A DNA stretch of 16,300 nucleotides, taken from NCBI GenBank assembly GCA_013002375.1, contig JABDJW010000310.1:1-16300 (forward strand), given 5' to 3'. This stretch comes from Acidimicrobiales bacterium. GTDB taxonomy: Bacteria > Actinomycetota > Acidimicrobiia > Acidimicrobiales > SHLQ01. The first letter of the stretch is position 1; each line of letters begins with the position of its first letter. Below the pieces are notes generated by a model. That model did no database searches, was not told the origin of the DNA, and was given only the letters and a program-made list of their open reading frames with translations. The position numbers were made by a program, and so were the translations under genes. Of the stretch, positions 7,435 to 14,452 are shown piece after piece.

Positions 7435-8862
7435 TCAGCTCAACCAGGCCGGGTGAAGTGGGCACCACAAGCTGGTCACGTCGAATCCGGTCGATTCGGC
7501 GGCAGTGGCGTCGGCTCCCAGTTGGACGGTGGCGACGATCGCGAAACCGATCACGACGACGAACAATGCGTTCGTGGCCGGTGCGAGAATGACCCGGCGT
7601 TGGCCCGGCGGTGGCGGATCCGGCGCTGGGCCCTCATCGAGCAGCAGATGAATGACCGCGGCCATCACCCCCAGCGCAACCGAGAGCCACCAGACGACGT
7701 CGTACGACCCGGTGCTGTCGGCGAGGTAGCCGCCCAGCCAGGCCCCGATGAACGCACCGACCTGATGGGAGAGAAACACGATGCCGAACAAGGCACCGGC
7801 GTTGGCCGTCCCGAACTGGGCCGCAATGATTCCTGACGTGAGCGGCACGGTGGTCAGCCAGAGCAACCCGATTGCGGCGCCGAACACCAGTGTGGTTGCG
7901 CTTCCCGCGGGCACGAGCACGAAGACGGCGATCACGATGGCACGAGCGCCGTAGACCAGCGACAGCAGTCGGGTTTTGCTGTAGCGCCCACCCAGCACGC
8001 CGGCCGAGTACGACCCGACCATGTTGAACAGACCGATCAACACGAGGGCCCAAGCGGCTACCCGACCCGATTGCCCGAGATCCGACGCGTACGACTTCAG
8101 ATGGGTCGCAATGAACGTGACGTGAAACCCGCAGACGAAGAAGGCGGTGTTCAGCAGCAGGTACCCCCGCGAGTAGCGAGCCTTGCGGAGGTCTTCCCGG
8201 AGCGGGGTGAGCGGTGCCACGGATCGTTCGTCCGGCCGAGTCTGGTCCTCGGCGCTGCCTCGAAAAGCCGGTGCCGCCACCGCCATCGCCACCAGGATGA
8301 CTCCCATGACCAGGGCCGCGGTGCGCCAATCGGATGTGTCGAGGATCCACTGCGTCAATGGAATCAAGGCCACCTGGCCCGCGGTGCCGAACGCGGTGGC
8401 GATGCCGAGCGCCTGCGACCGCCTATCGGCTGGCGCCAGGCGACTGAGGGATGCCAGGACCACCGACAGGCTCGCGGCCGCCATGCCGGCCCCGGCGAGG
8501 AATCCGGCGGTGGCGTGCAGGGCCAGTGCATCGTCCGCCGCGGCCATCGAGAACAGGCCCACCGCGTAGATCGCGGCGCCGGCCCCCAGCACTCGGGCCG
8601 CACCGAATCGGTCGGCGATCGCACCGGCGATCGGTTGACCGACGCCCCACACGATGCTCTGGATCGCGATCGCCAGTCCGTACATGGCGCGGTCGCTGCC
8701 GAGATCGTCGATCACCGGGTCGAGGTAGAGGCCGAAGGTCGCCCGAACGCCACCGCTGATCGCGACCAGCAGCCCACCGGCTGCCAACAGCAACCACAAC
8801 GGCGGCGGTCGGAGCCGGGCCGGCGCGGCCGGGGACGCCCCGGGTTGAGTCGTTGCGCTCAC
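7435..8862 (-). CDS. MFS transporter, monocarboxylate/oxalate-formate-like, with extra C-terminal helix
   Basis: The 475-residue protein has 12 MFS helices. The first half carries GGVRATFGLYLDPVIDDLG after TM1 and the motif-A segment GAIADRFGAARVLGAG. The segment FFVCGFHVTFIATHLKSYA opens the second half. This pattern is typical of MCT/OFA-like carriers, which often move organic acid anions with protons, so a monocarboxylate is a reasonable guess only. An additional hydrophobic segment (residues ~425-446, APATNALFVVVIGFAIVATV) and a tail ending WCPLHPAWLS lie beyond the usual end, suggesting 13 helices and an outside C-terminus. The GTG start has AATACT 6 bases upstream and no Shine-Dalgarno, so it may be leaderless. 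It is the first gene of the long minus-strand block and is divergent from the AceE-like gene. Confidence 0.85.
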   Translation of the reverse strand: MSATTQPGASPAAPARLRPPPLWLLLAAGGLLVAISGGVRATFGLYLDPVIDDLGSDRAMYGLAIAIQSIVWGVGQPIAGAIADRFGAARVLGAGAAIYAVGLFSMAAADDALALHATAGFLAGAGMAAASLSVVLASLSRLAPADRRSQALGIATAFGTAGQVALIPLTQWILDTSDWRTAALVMGVILVAMAVAAPAFRGSAEDQTRPDERSVAPLTPLREDLRKARYSRGYLLLNTAFFVCGFHVTFIATHLKSYASDLGQSGRVAAWALVLIGLFNMVGSYSAGVLGGRYSKTRLLSLVYGARAIVIAVFVLVPAGSATTLVFGAAIGLLWLTTVPLTSGIIAAQFGTANAGALFGIVFLSHQVGAFIGAWLGGYLADSTGSYDVVWWLSVALGVMAAVIHLLLDEGPAPDPPPPGQRRVILAPATNALFVVVIGFAIVATVQLGADATAAESTGFDVTSLWCPLHPAWLS

Positions 8863-8868
8863 GTCGCC

Positions 8869-8874
8869 AGTATT
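8869..8874 (-). promoter_or_regulatory. candidate -10 box (AATACT) for the MFS operon
   Basis: On the minus strand AATACT lies exactly 6 bases before the GTG of the first MFS gene, the same spacing seen for TACCCT before the divergent gene. It departs from TANNNT only at the first base. There is no ribosome site, so a leaderless mRNA is likely. Confidence 0.35.
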
Positions 8875-8967
8875 GCGCTCCCTGCGACCGACCGGCGTGC
8901 CATTTCACCGCGCCTGCGGGACCGGCTCGGCGACCGAACGGCTGTCGACCGGCTGAAATCGGTGCCG

Positions 8968-8973
8968 TACCCT
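8968..8973 (+). promoter_or_regulatory. -10 box (TACCCT) for the AceE-like gene, leaderless
   Basis: TACCCT fits TANNNT and stands 6 bases before GTG 8980. TCGACC (8945-8950), 17 bases upstream of it, matches four of six positions of the TTGACA -35 consensus. The absence of a Shine-Dalgarno supports a leaderless transcript and the choice of this start codon. Confidence 0.5.
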
Positions 8974-8979
8974 TTGGCC

Positions 8980-11376
8980 GTGCCTCCTCAGTCTCCTCAG
9001 TGGCCTCCGCATCGGCCTTCGCCTGCCACCGCTGGTCGGAGGTCGGAGGATCACCTCGAGGGCGACGCCATCGAGGTGCTCGGCTGCATTCAGCAGCGGG
9101 TGTTGTGGCTGGCGTGCCGGATGATCCACGAAGCCAACCAGCGATCCGGTGGTGAAGTGAAGGTCGGTGGTCATCAGGCCTCGTCCGCCTCGATGGTGTC
9201 GATCATGACGGCGCTCTGGTTCGCCCACATCGGGGGAGAGGACAAGGTCGCGGTGAAGCCCCATGCCGCGCCGGTGTACCACGCGATCAAGTACCTCACC
9301 GGTGAGCTCGACCGCTCGGCTCTGACCACGTTGCGGCAACAGGGTGGCTTGCAGGCGTACCCGTCGCGGACGAAGGATCCCGACGTCGCCGACTATTCCA
9401 CCGGCTCGGTCGGGTTGGGGGCGGTGGCGCCGCTCTTCTCGGCGCTCACCCGGCGCTACCTCGACACCCACTTCGCGCCCCGGCCGTCGGCCCGATTCAT
9501 CGCCACCGTCGGCGACGCCGAGCTCGACGAAGGCAACATCTGGGAAGCCATCGCCGATCCGGCCACCGAGGGTCTCGCCAACTTCACGATGGTGGTCGAT
9601 CTCAACCGCCAGAGTCTCGATCGGGTCATCCCCGACATTCAGGCCGTGCGGTTGCAGCGATTCTTTGCCGACGCCGGTTGGCATGTCGCAGAGGCGAAAT
9701 ACGGCAGTCGACTCACGGCGGCTTTTGCCGAGCCGGGTGGCGAAGCCTTGCGGGCGCACATCGACGCGATGAGCAACGAGGCCTATCAATCGTTGTTCGC
9801 CCTCGAGGGCGACGCCTTGCGCAAGAAGTTTCTCGATCGGGCCGATGCCGCGGTGCGGGGCCTGGCCGACCCGCTCGATGACGAGGCGTTGAAGACCTTG
9901 GTCACCGACCTCGGGGGCCATGATCTCGGGCTGTTGATCGACACCTTTGCCCAATGCGATGCGGCGACCGATCGCCCGAGCGTGGTCTTCGCGTACACGA
10001 TCAAGGGCTGGGGCCTCCCGATGGCCGGCGACCCGATGAACCACGCAGCCCTGCTCACCGCGGAGCAGATCGCTGACTTCCGCGCCGCCGTCGGCCTCGA
10101 TGTGCCGTCCGAGTGGGATCGCTTCGAACCCGATTCCCCCGAAGGCCGGTGGTGCGGCTCGGTCGGTGGCGACATCAACAACCTGCCCTCGCCGTCTCGT
10201 CCCATTCTCCCGGTGCCGGCGGCGGCCGGTCCGGCCCTGGTCGAGGGAACGGTCTCCACCCAGGAGGCCTTTGGCCGAACGTTGACCCGACTCGGTTCGG
10301 TTGACGGTGTGGCCGATCGCATCGTGACGACGTCACCCGACGTCTCGATCTCGACCAATCTCGGCGGGTGGATCAACAAGACCGGTGTGTACGCGCCACG
10401 CGAGCGCGACGACCACGGGGGTGCCGAACGGTTGCTCAAGTGGGCGCCCAGCCCGTCGGGCCAACACATCGAATTGGGTATTTCGGAGATGAATCTGTTC
10501 ATGCTGCTCGGTCAGTTGGGCTTGAGCCACGAACATCACGGTGAGCAGTTGTTGCCGATCGGTGCGGTCTACGACCCGTTCGTTCTGCGAGGGCTCGATG
10601 CGTTCATCTACGGCCTCTACAACGGTTCGCGTTTCGTCGTCGTCGGCACTCCCTCCGGGGTGACCCTCGCACCCGAAGGGGGAGCGCATCAGTCGACGAT
10701 CACGCCGTCGGTTGGCGCCGAACTGCCCGATCTCGTCTACTCCGAGCCGGCCTACGCCGCCGAGGTGGATTGGTTGTTGTGCGACGCGCTCGATCGCTTG
10801 GGTCACCCTGACGGCGAGAGTTCCTACCTTCGCTTGTCGACTCGCCCCATCGATCAACGCCCCTTTGGCCAGGTGCTCGATCGCCTCGGCGAAGTCGCAC
10901 TTCGCGACCTGGTTCTGGCCGGCGGTTACCGGCTGGCCGAACCGCACCTCACCGAACCGGGTGTCACGCTGGTCACCACGGGAGCCCTCGTTCCCGAAGC
11001 ACTCGCCGCCCACGCCGAGCTGCAGGCCGAAGGGGTGGCGTCATCGGTGGTGCATCTGACCAGCCCCGACCGGGCCTTCCGAAGCTGGCAGTCGGCCAAT
11101 GATGTCGCGATCGCCTCGGCCGGTCGGCGGCGGCCGCCGAATCATTTGCAGTCGATCGTCCCCGCCGAGCAACGAGGCTGGCCCGTGGTGAGCGTGCACG
11201 ACGGCGCGAGTCACTCGCTGGCCTGGGTGGGCTCGGCCTTGGGAACGACGCAGGTCTGCCTCGGCGTCGACCGATTCGGCGAGTCGGGCACGATCGCCGA
11301 TCTCTACCGACTGACCGGAATCTCCTGTGATCACATCGTGAACGCCGCGTTGATGGCGGCCGCTCCGGCCGACTAG
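8980..11376 (+). CDS. AceE-like homodimeric 2-oxoacid dehydrogenase E1 / transketolase-fold enzyme
   Basis: The 798-residue thiamine-diphosphate enzyme has the three-domain order of AceE. The PP domain (~60-375) holds GGHQAS (63-68), the ThDP/Mg2+ motif GDAELDEGN (178-186) with NRQ (209-211), and YTIKGWGLP followed by a loop His355 that lines up with the inner-loop His of E. coli AceE. The Pyr domain (~425-625) has LGISEMN with the conserved Glu503 that activates the cofactor, and EGGAHQS (566-572). A C-terminal transketolase domain follows (~640-790). Known relatives decarboxylate pyruvate or 2-oxobutyrate and pass the acyl group to a lipoyl E2. It is about 90 residues shorter than E. coli AceE, mainly at the N-terminus, where the E2-binding region lies. 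No E2 or E3 gene is nearby. The open frame extends back to 8071, but that part is antisense to the MFS gene. Exact substrate is uncertain. Confidence 0.82.
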   Translation: MPPQSPQWPPHRPSPATAGRRSEDHLEGDAIEVLGCIQQRVLWLACRMIHEANQRSGGEVKVGGHQASSASMVSIMTALWFAHIGGEDKVAVKPHAAPVYHAIKYLTGELDRSALTTLRQQGGLQAYPSRTKDPDVADYSTGSVGLGAVAPLFSALTRRYLDTHFAPRPSARFIATVGDAELDEGNIWEAIADPATEGLANFTMVVDLNRQSLDRVIPDIQAVRLQRFFADAGWHVAEAKYGSRLTAAFAEPGGEALRAHIDAMSNEAYQSLFALEGDALRKKFLDRADAAVRGLADPLDDEALKTLVTDLGGHDLGLLIDTFAQCDAATDRPSVVFAYTIKGWGLPMAGDPMNHAALLTAEQIADFRAAVGLDVPSEWDRFEPDSPEGRWCGSVGGDINNLPSPSRPILPVPAAAGPALVEGTVSTQEAFGRTLTRLGSVDGVADRIVTTSPDVSISTNLGGWINKTGVYAPRERDDHGGAERLLKWAPSPSGQHIELGISEMNLFMLLGQLGLSHEHHGEQLLPIGAVYDPFVLRGLDAFIYGLYNGSRFVVVGTPSGVTLAPEGGAHQSTITPSVGAELPDLVYSEPAYAAEVDWLLCDALDRLGHPDGESSYLRLSTRPIDQRPFGQVLDRLGEVALRDLVLAGGYRLAEPHLTEPGVTLVTTGALVPEALAAHAELQAEGVASSVVHLTSPDRAFRSWQSANDVAIASAGRRRPPNHLQSIVPAEQRGWPVVSVHDGASHSLAWVGSALGTTQVCLGVDRFGESGTIADLYRLTGISCDHIVNAALMAAAPAD

Positions 11377-11387
11377 ACAAGCTCAGC

Positions 11388-11897
11388 ATGACCGACGAGA
11401 ACTTCACGCCGAACGCCGACGAACTCCTCGGCTACAACGAGGCCGCGGCGACAACCCACGATCGCGACCTTCCGGGCGCGCCCAGCCGGCGCATCGCCGT
11501 CGTGGCCTGCATGGACAGCCGAATCGACGTCTTGACCGCACTCGGCCTCCAGAACGGCGAGGCCCACGTCATCCGCAACGCCGGCGGCGTGGTCACCGAC
11601 GACGTGATCCGGTCACTGTGCCTCTCGCAACGTTCGTTGGGTACCCGTGAGATCCTGCTGTTGCATCACACCGATTGTGGCCTGCAGAAGACCGATGGGG
11701 CGGCCTTCAAGGCCGAACTCGAACGCGAATTGGGCATCAAACCGTCGTGGTCGGTGGAAGCCTTCGATGATCCCCATGCCGATGTTCGCCAGTCGATGCA
11801 GCGCCTCCGGCACACCCCATTCGTGCCGCACACCGACCATCTGCGTGGCTTCGTGTACGACGTCACGACCGGTCGACTCGACGAGGTCACCGAGTAA
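11388..11897 (+). CDS. beta-carbonic anhydrase (Rv1284-like)
   Basis: The 169-residue zinc enzyme interconverts CO2 and bicarbonate in the cytoplasm. ACMDSRID (40-47) gives zinc ligand Cys41 and the Asp43/Arg45 dyad. HHTDCG (93-98) gives His94 and Cys97. The spacings from Cys41 to His94 (53) and to Cys97 (56) equal those I recall for the small M. tuberculosis enzyme Rv1284, and the length is similar. VIRNAGGVVTDDVIRSL (61-77) is the other family block. The start lies 11 bases after the AceE-like stop with no clear Shine-Dalgarno. Translation may be coupled, or a TAGACA box overlapping that stop (11374-11379) may drive a separate near-leaderless mRNA. Pairing with a decarboxylating enzyme suggests recovery of CO2 as bicarbonate. 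Confidence 0.93.
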   Translation: MTDENFTPNADELLGYNEAAATTHDRDLPGAPSRRIAVVACMDSRIDVLTALGLQNGEAHVIRNAGGVVTDDVIRSLCLSQRSLGTREILLLHHTDCGLQKTDGAAFKAELERELGIKPSWSVEAFDDPHADVRQSMQRLRHTPFVPHTDHLRGFVYDVTTGRLDEVTE

Positions 11898-11900
11898 CCC

Positions 11901-11926
11901 ACACCGGGGTCAGACACCGGGGTCAG
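11901..11926. repeat. two perfect tandem copies of a 13-mer
   Basis: ACACCGGGGTCAG occurs at 11901-11913 and again at 11914-11926 with no gap. On the other strand it reads CTGACCCCGGTGT, similar to short interspersed GGTGTCTGACCCC-type elements that I recall from many bacterial genomes. It starts 3 bases after the carbonic anhydrase stop. Confidence 0.85.
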
Positions 11927-11968
11927 GTCTACGTTGGACCCTGCGGTCGCCGGTCCCCGGTCCCCGGT
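11903..11968. terminator. inverted-repeat spacer, likely bidirectional terminator
   Basis: ACCGGGG occurs twice on the left (11903-11909, 11916-11922). Its exact complement CCCCGGT occurs twice on the right (11955-11961, 11962-11968, inside CGGTCCC tandem repeats). An inner imperfect stem, CAGGTC with GACC(C)TG, flanks TACGTTG. The element fills the spacer between two convergent genes and could fold on either strand, so it may end transcription from both. There is no T-tract. Confidence 0.5.
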
Positions 11969-11975
11969 GGCCGAG

Positions 11976-13403
11976 TCAGGCGCGGCGGTCGGCCCAGGGC
12001 ATCGCCTGTTCGAGTTGGGCGGCGACGGTGAGGAGGGTCTCTTCGTCACCGAATCGGCCGACCAGTTGGATGCCGATGGGGAGGCCGCTGTCCGACATCG
12101 CCAGTGGAAGCGATATCGCGGGCTGACCGGTGGCGTTGAACAGGCCGGTGAATGCGGTCGAGTCGATGAGTCTCGGTCCCCATTCCGCCACGGTTTCGAG
12201 GGGGCCGGTCAGGGTGCCGAGTTCGGCCGGGGGGTTGGGCAAAGTGGGGCACACCAGGACATCGAAGGACTCCCAGAGTGCCGCGTTGTCGCGGCCCAGC
12301 CGATGGATCGTCTGCACCGCTTGCAGGTACTCGATGCCGGTGATCGCCGCCGAGCGTTCGGTCTGCAGCAGCGACATCGGTTCGAGAATGTCGGTCGAGG
12401 GCTCGACACCGGTCGCCGCCGCTCGGGCTGCGATGTCGGCTCCGACACCGGTCGACGTGATGATGCCGAACGCGTGTCCGAATGCCGACCAGTCGACCGA
12501 GGCCAGCGATTGCTCGAAAACGTCGTGCCCCAGGCCCTCCAGCGCTGCCGCGGTCGCCGCGACGCCGGCGGCGACCTCGGCATCGACGGTGACATCGGGC
12601 CGGCCGACGGTGGTCCAGCCGATACGGAGCGGGCCGGGCTCGCGGCCGACGGCGTCGGTGAATCGGCCGGAGGGCTCGGGTGCGGCGTAGGGCCCGCCCG
12701 GCGCGACGCCATGGGTCGCATCGAGCACCGCCGCGCTGTCGCGCACGGTGTGGCACACGACGTGGCCGATGCTCATGCCGGCCCAGCCCTCGCCGACCGG
12801 CGGCCCGGAGGGAGTCCGGGCTCGAGTGGGCTTCAGCCCCACCAGGCCATTGCACGATGCCGGGATGCGAATCGACCCTCCGCCGTCGGTGGCGTGCGCG
12901 ATGGGCACGATGCCGGCGGCGACCGCCGCACCCGAACCGCCCGATGAACCACCCGTGGTGTGGTTGGTGTTCCAGGGGTTTCGGGCCGGGCCGTGCAGCA
13001 CGTTCTCGGTGGTGGTCGACAGCCCGAACTCCGGCGAGTTGGTGCGGGCAAAGGTGATCAGACCCGCGTCCAGGAAACGGTCCACGGCGTAGCTGGTGCC
13101 GGTCGACACGTGGTCGGCCCAACTCCGGCTGCCGTTCGTCAGCCGGGTTCCTTCGTAATCCGCGTAGAGGTCCTTGAGCACGAAGGGAACACCCCACAGC
13201 GGTCCTCGGCTGCCGCGCCCGGCATCGATCTGGGCGCGAGCCTTGTCGTCGAAACGGTCGACGATTGCGTTGAACTCGGCATTCCGGACGTCGGATCGGG
13301 CGATGGCTTCGTCGAGTAGCTCGCTGGGTTTCAGCTGACCCGAGGCGACCAGTTGGGCCAAACCAACCCCGTCGTTGCTGTCGTAGGCGTCGGCGATGGA
13401 CAT
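11976..13403 (-). CDS. amidase-signature family hydrolase
   Basis: The 475-residue enzyme belongs to the amidase signature family (FAAH, GatA and bacterial amidases), which hydrolyses carboxylic amides. The catalytic Ser-cisSer-Lys triad is visible: Lys77 in PFVLKDLYA, Ser153 in TTGGSSGGSGAAVA, and nucleophile Ser177 in TDGGGSIRIPAS. The C-terminal ATGQPAISLPLAM and GLPIGIQLVGRFGDE blocks are also characteristic, and the length is normal. The reading frame is open further upstream to 14375, but that part is antisense to panB. The ATG at 13403 was chosen because GGGGGA lies 6 bases upstream and the MSIADAYDS N-terminus fits the family. Without GatB/GatC neighbours, and with this architecture, a stand-alone amidase is more likely than a tRNA amidotransferase subunit. 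Substrate is unknown. Confidence 0.9.
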   Translation of the reverse strand: MSIADAYDSNDGVGLAQLVASGQLKPSELLDEAIARSDVRNAEFNAIVDRFDDKARAQIDAGRGSRGPLWGVPFVLKDLYADYEGTRLTNGSRSWADHVSTGTSYAVDRFLDAGLITFARTNSPEFGLSTTTENVLHGPARNPWNTNHTTGGSSGGSGAAVAAGIVPIAHATDGGGSIRIPASCNGLVGLKPTRARTPSGPPVGEGWAGMSIGHVVCHTVRDSAAVLDATHGVAPGGPYAAPEPSGRFTDAVGREPGPLRIGWTTVGRPDVTVDAEVAAGVAATAAALEGLGHDVFEQSLASVDWSAFGHAFGIITSTGVGADIAARAAATGVEPSTDILEPMSLLQTERSAAITGIEYLQAVQTIHRLGRDNAALWESFDVLVCPTLPNPPAELGTLTGPLETVAEWGPRLIDSTAFTGLFNATGQPAISLPLAMSDSGLPIGIQLVGRFGDEETLLTVAAQLEQAMPWADRRA

Positions 13404-13437
13404 GAGTTCCCCCGTTTCCGCGATGTCGTCGCGGTCT

Positions 13438-13461
13438 GCAATGTGTTCGCAATGGTTTGCG
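13438..13461. promoter_or_regulatory. possible operator in the amidase-panB divergent spacer
   Basis: GCAATG occurs at 13438-13443 and 13449-13454, exactly 11 bases apart, so both lie on one face of the helix. The second copy overlaps a perfect inverted repeat, CGCAA-TGGT-TTGCG (13448-13461). The element covers the -35 region expected for panB, so a bound regulator could control panB and perhaps also the amidase. Confidence 0.35.
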
Positions 13462-13475
13462 CCCCGCAGCTTTGT

Positions 13476-13481
13476 TACTAT
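13476..13481 (+). promoter_or_regulatory. -10 box (TACTAT) for panB
   Basis: TACTAT is the best TANNNT match upstream of panB. It would give a start near 13488 and a leader of roughly 48 bases, so unlike several genes here panB has a leader with a ribosome site. The -35 region is poor, which would fit activator-dependent transcription. Confidence 0.5.
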
Positions 13482-13487
13482 GGAAGC

Positions 13488-13499
13488 GCTGCCGGCAGC
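13488..13499. promoter_or_regulatory. 12-base perfect palindrome in the panB leader
   Basis: GCTGCCGGCAGC is a perfect palindrome located where transcription of panB is predicted to start. It could be a repressor site or the base of an RNA structure. I do not recognise a known regulator for it. Confidence 0.35.
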
Positions 13500-13520
13500 C
13501 ACTGCGCGCCGGACGGTACG

Positions 13521-13526
13521 AAAGGA
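13521..13526 (+). promoter_or_regulatory. panB ribosome binding site
   Basis: AAAGGA, 9 bases before ATG 13536, fixes the panB start. The frame is open back to 13353, but that extension runs through the promoter and has no comparable ribosome site. Confidence 0.65.
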
Positions 13527-13535
13527 CAATCGATC

Positions 13536-14420
13536 ATGGCTGAGACGCCGAAGTCCGCGACCACATCCGCGAAGAAGCGCAAGCTGAACGCGCCCGCCAT
13601 GGCCATGCGCAAGCGGGTCAATGGCGACGACGCGCTGGTCATGGTGACCGCCTACGACGCCCCGGGCGCGCGCGTTGCGTCCGAAGCCGGCGCCGACCTG
13701 ATCCTGGTCGGTGATTCGCTGGCCATGGTGGTGCTCGGGTACGACGACACGTTGCAGGTCACCGTTGACGACATGGCGCACCACACGGCAGCGGTCGCTC
13801 GGGCCAAGCCCAACTGTTTGATCGTCGGCGACCTGCCGTGGATGAGCTACCACGTGTCGGTCGAAGAGACCATCCGCAACGCGGCGACGCTCATCCGTGC
13901 CGGTGCCGAAGTCGTGAAGCTCGAAGGCGGTCGCAAGCGGCTGGCGATGATCGAGGCCCTGATCGATGCCGAGATTCCGGTCATGGGTCATATCGGCCTC
14001 ACCCCGCAGTCGGTGCACGCCATGGGCGGGTTCAAGGTGCAGGGCAAGCGGGCCGAGGCCGCCCTCGAGCTGGTTGAGGACGCCAAGGCGCTGGCCCACG
14101 CCGGTTGTTGCGCCATCGTGCTCGAAGGTATTCCGGTCAAGGTGGCCAAGATGATCACCGACGCCGTCGACGTCCCCACCATCGGCATCGGGGCCGGCCC
14201 CGATTGCGACGGTCAGGTGCTGGTGTACCACGACGTCCTGGGCATCGAGGATCGTTTCGTGCCGAAGTTCGTGCGGCGTTACGCCGATCTCAAGTCGGCC
14301 TCGGTCGACGCGGTGGCCCAATACGCCGACGATGTGCGTTCCGGGGCGTTCCCCAACGATGCCGAGAGCTACCACATGGCCGACGACGAAGCCGACGCGC
14401 TCGGTCTGTACGGCAGCTAG
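13536..14420 (+). CDS. panB: 3-methyl-2-oxobutanoate hydroxymethyltransferase (ketopantoate hydroxymethyltransferase)
   Basis: The 294-residue enzyme transfers a hydroxymethyl group from 5,10-methylene-tetrahydrofolate to 2-oxoisovalerate, making ketopantoate, the first committed step to pantothenate and CoA. It is a TIM-barrel protein acting as a decamer in the cytoplasm. Metal and substrate residues stand in their usual blocks: Asp60 in LVGDS, Asp99 in VGDLPWMSY, Glu130 in VKLEGG, and catalytic Glu198 in VLEGIP. MGHIGLTPQS (150-159), GIGAGPDCDGQVLV (217-230) and YHDVLG (231-236) complete the family signature. The N-terminus carries about 25 extra, Lys/Ala-rich residues before the barrel, like other actinobacterial PanB proteins. 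The genes for the next pathway steps (panE, panC, panD) are not in the window. The spacer to the divergent amidase holds its promoter. Confidence 0.96.
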   Translation: MAETPKSATTSAKKRKLNAPAMAMRKRVNGDDALVMVTAYDAPGARVASEAGADLILVGDSLAMVVLGYDDTLQVTVDDMAHHTAAVARAKPNCLIVGDLPWMSYHVSVEETIRNAATLIRAGAEVVKLEGGRKRLAMIEALIDAEIPVMGHIGLTPQSVHAMGGFKVQGKRAEAALELVEDAKALAHAGCCAIVLEGIPVKVAKMITDAVDVPTIGIGAGPDCDGQVLVYHDVLGIEDRFVPKFVRRYADLKSASVDAVAQYADDVRSGAFPNDAESYHMADDEADALGLYGS

Positions 14421-14452
14421 CAGCTCGCTTTGGCCCTCTGACGAGCGCTTGG

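Noticed and set aside
8071..8979. N-terminal extension of the AceE-like frame by about 300 codons
   Set aside because: This part is antisense to the MFS gene, is low-complexity Arg/Gly/Gln, and would cross the divergent promoter. GTG 8980 has a -10 box 6 bases upstream.
9000..9170. N-terminal E2-binding region in the AceE-like protein
   Set aside because: The first 20 residues are Pro/Arg-rich and disordered, and the protein enters the ThDP domain soon after. I see nothing that corresponds to the longer AceE N-terminus.
11934..12947. Long + strand open frame antisense to the amidase
   Set aside because: There is no recognisable domain, and its Gly/Arg-rich composition mirrors the amidase codons.
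11976..13403. Amidase as GatA of a tRNA amidotransferase
   Set aside because: There is no gatB or gatC beside it, and its divergent position next to panB is unlike gatCAB operons. A stand-alone amidase fits better, although sequence alone does not exclude it fully.
13404..14375. N-terminal extension of the amidase frame through panB
   Set aside because: It is antisense to the clear panB gene, and the ATG at 13403 has a good ribosome site and family-like N-terminus.
14421..14452. Possible terminator between panB and the SDR gene
   Set aside because: Only GCTCG (14423-14427) and CGAGC (14442-14446) pair across a 14-base loop, with no T-run. This is too weak to call.
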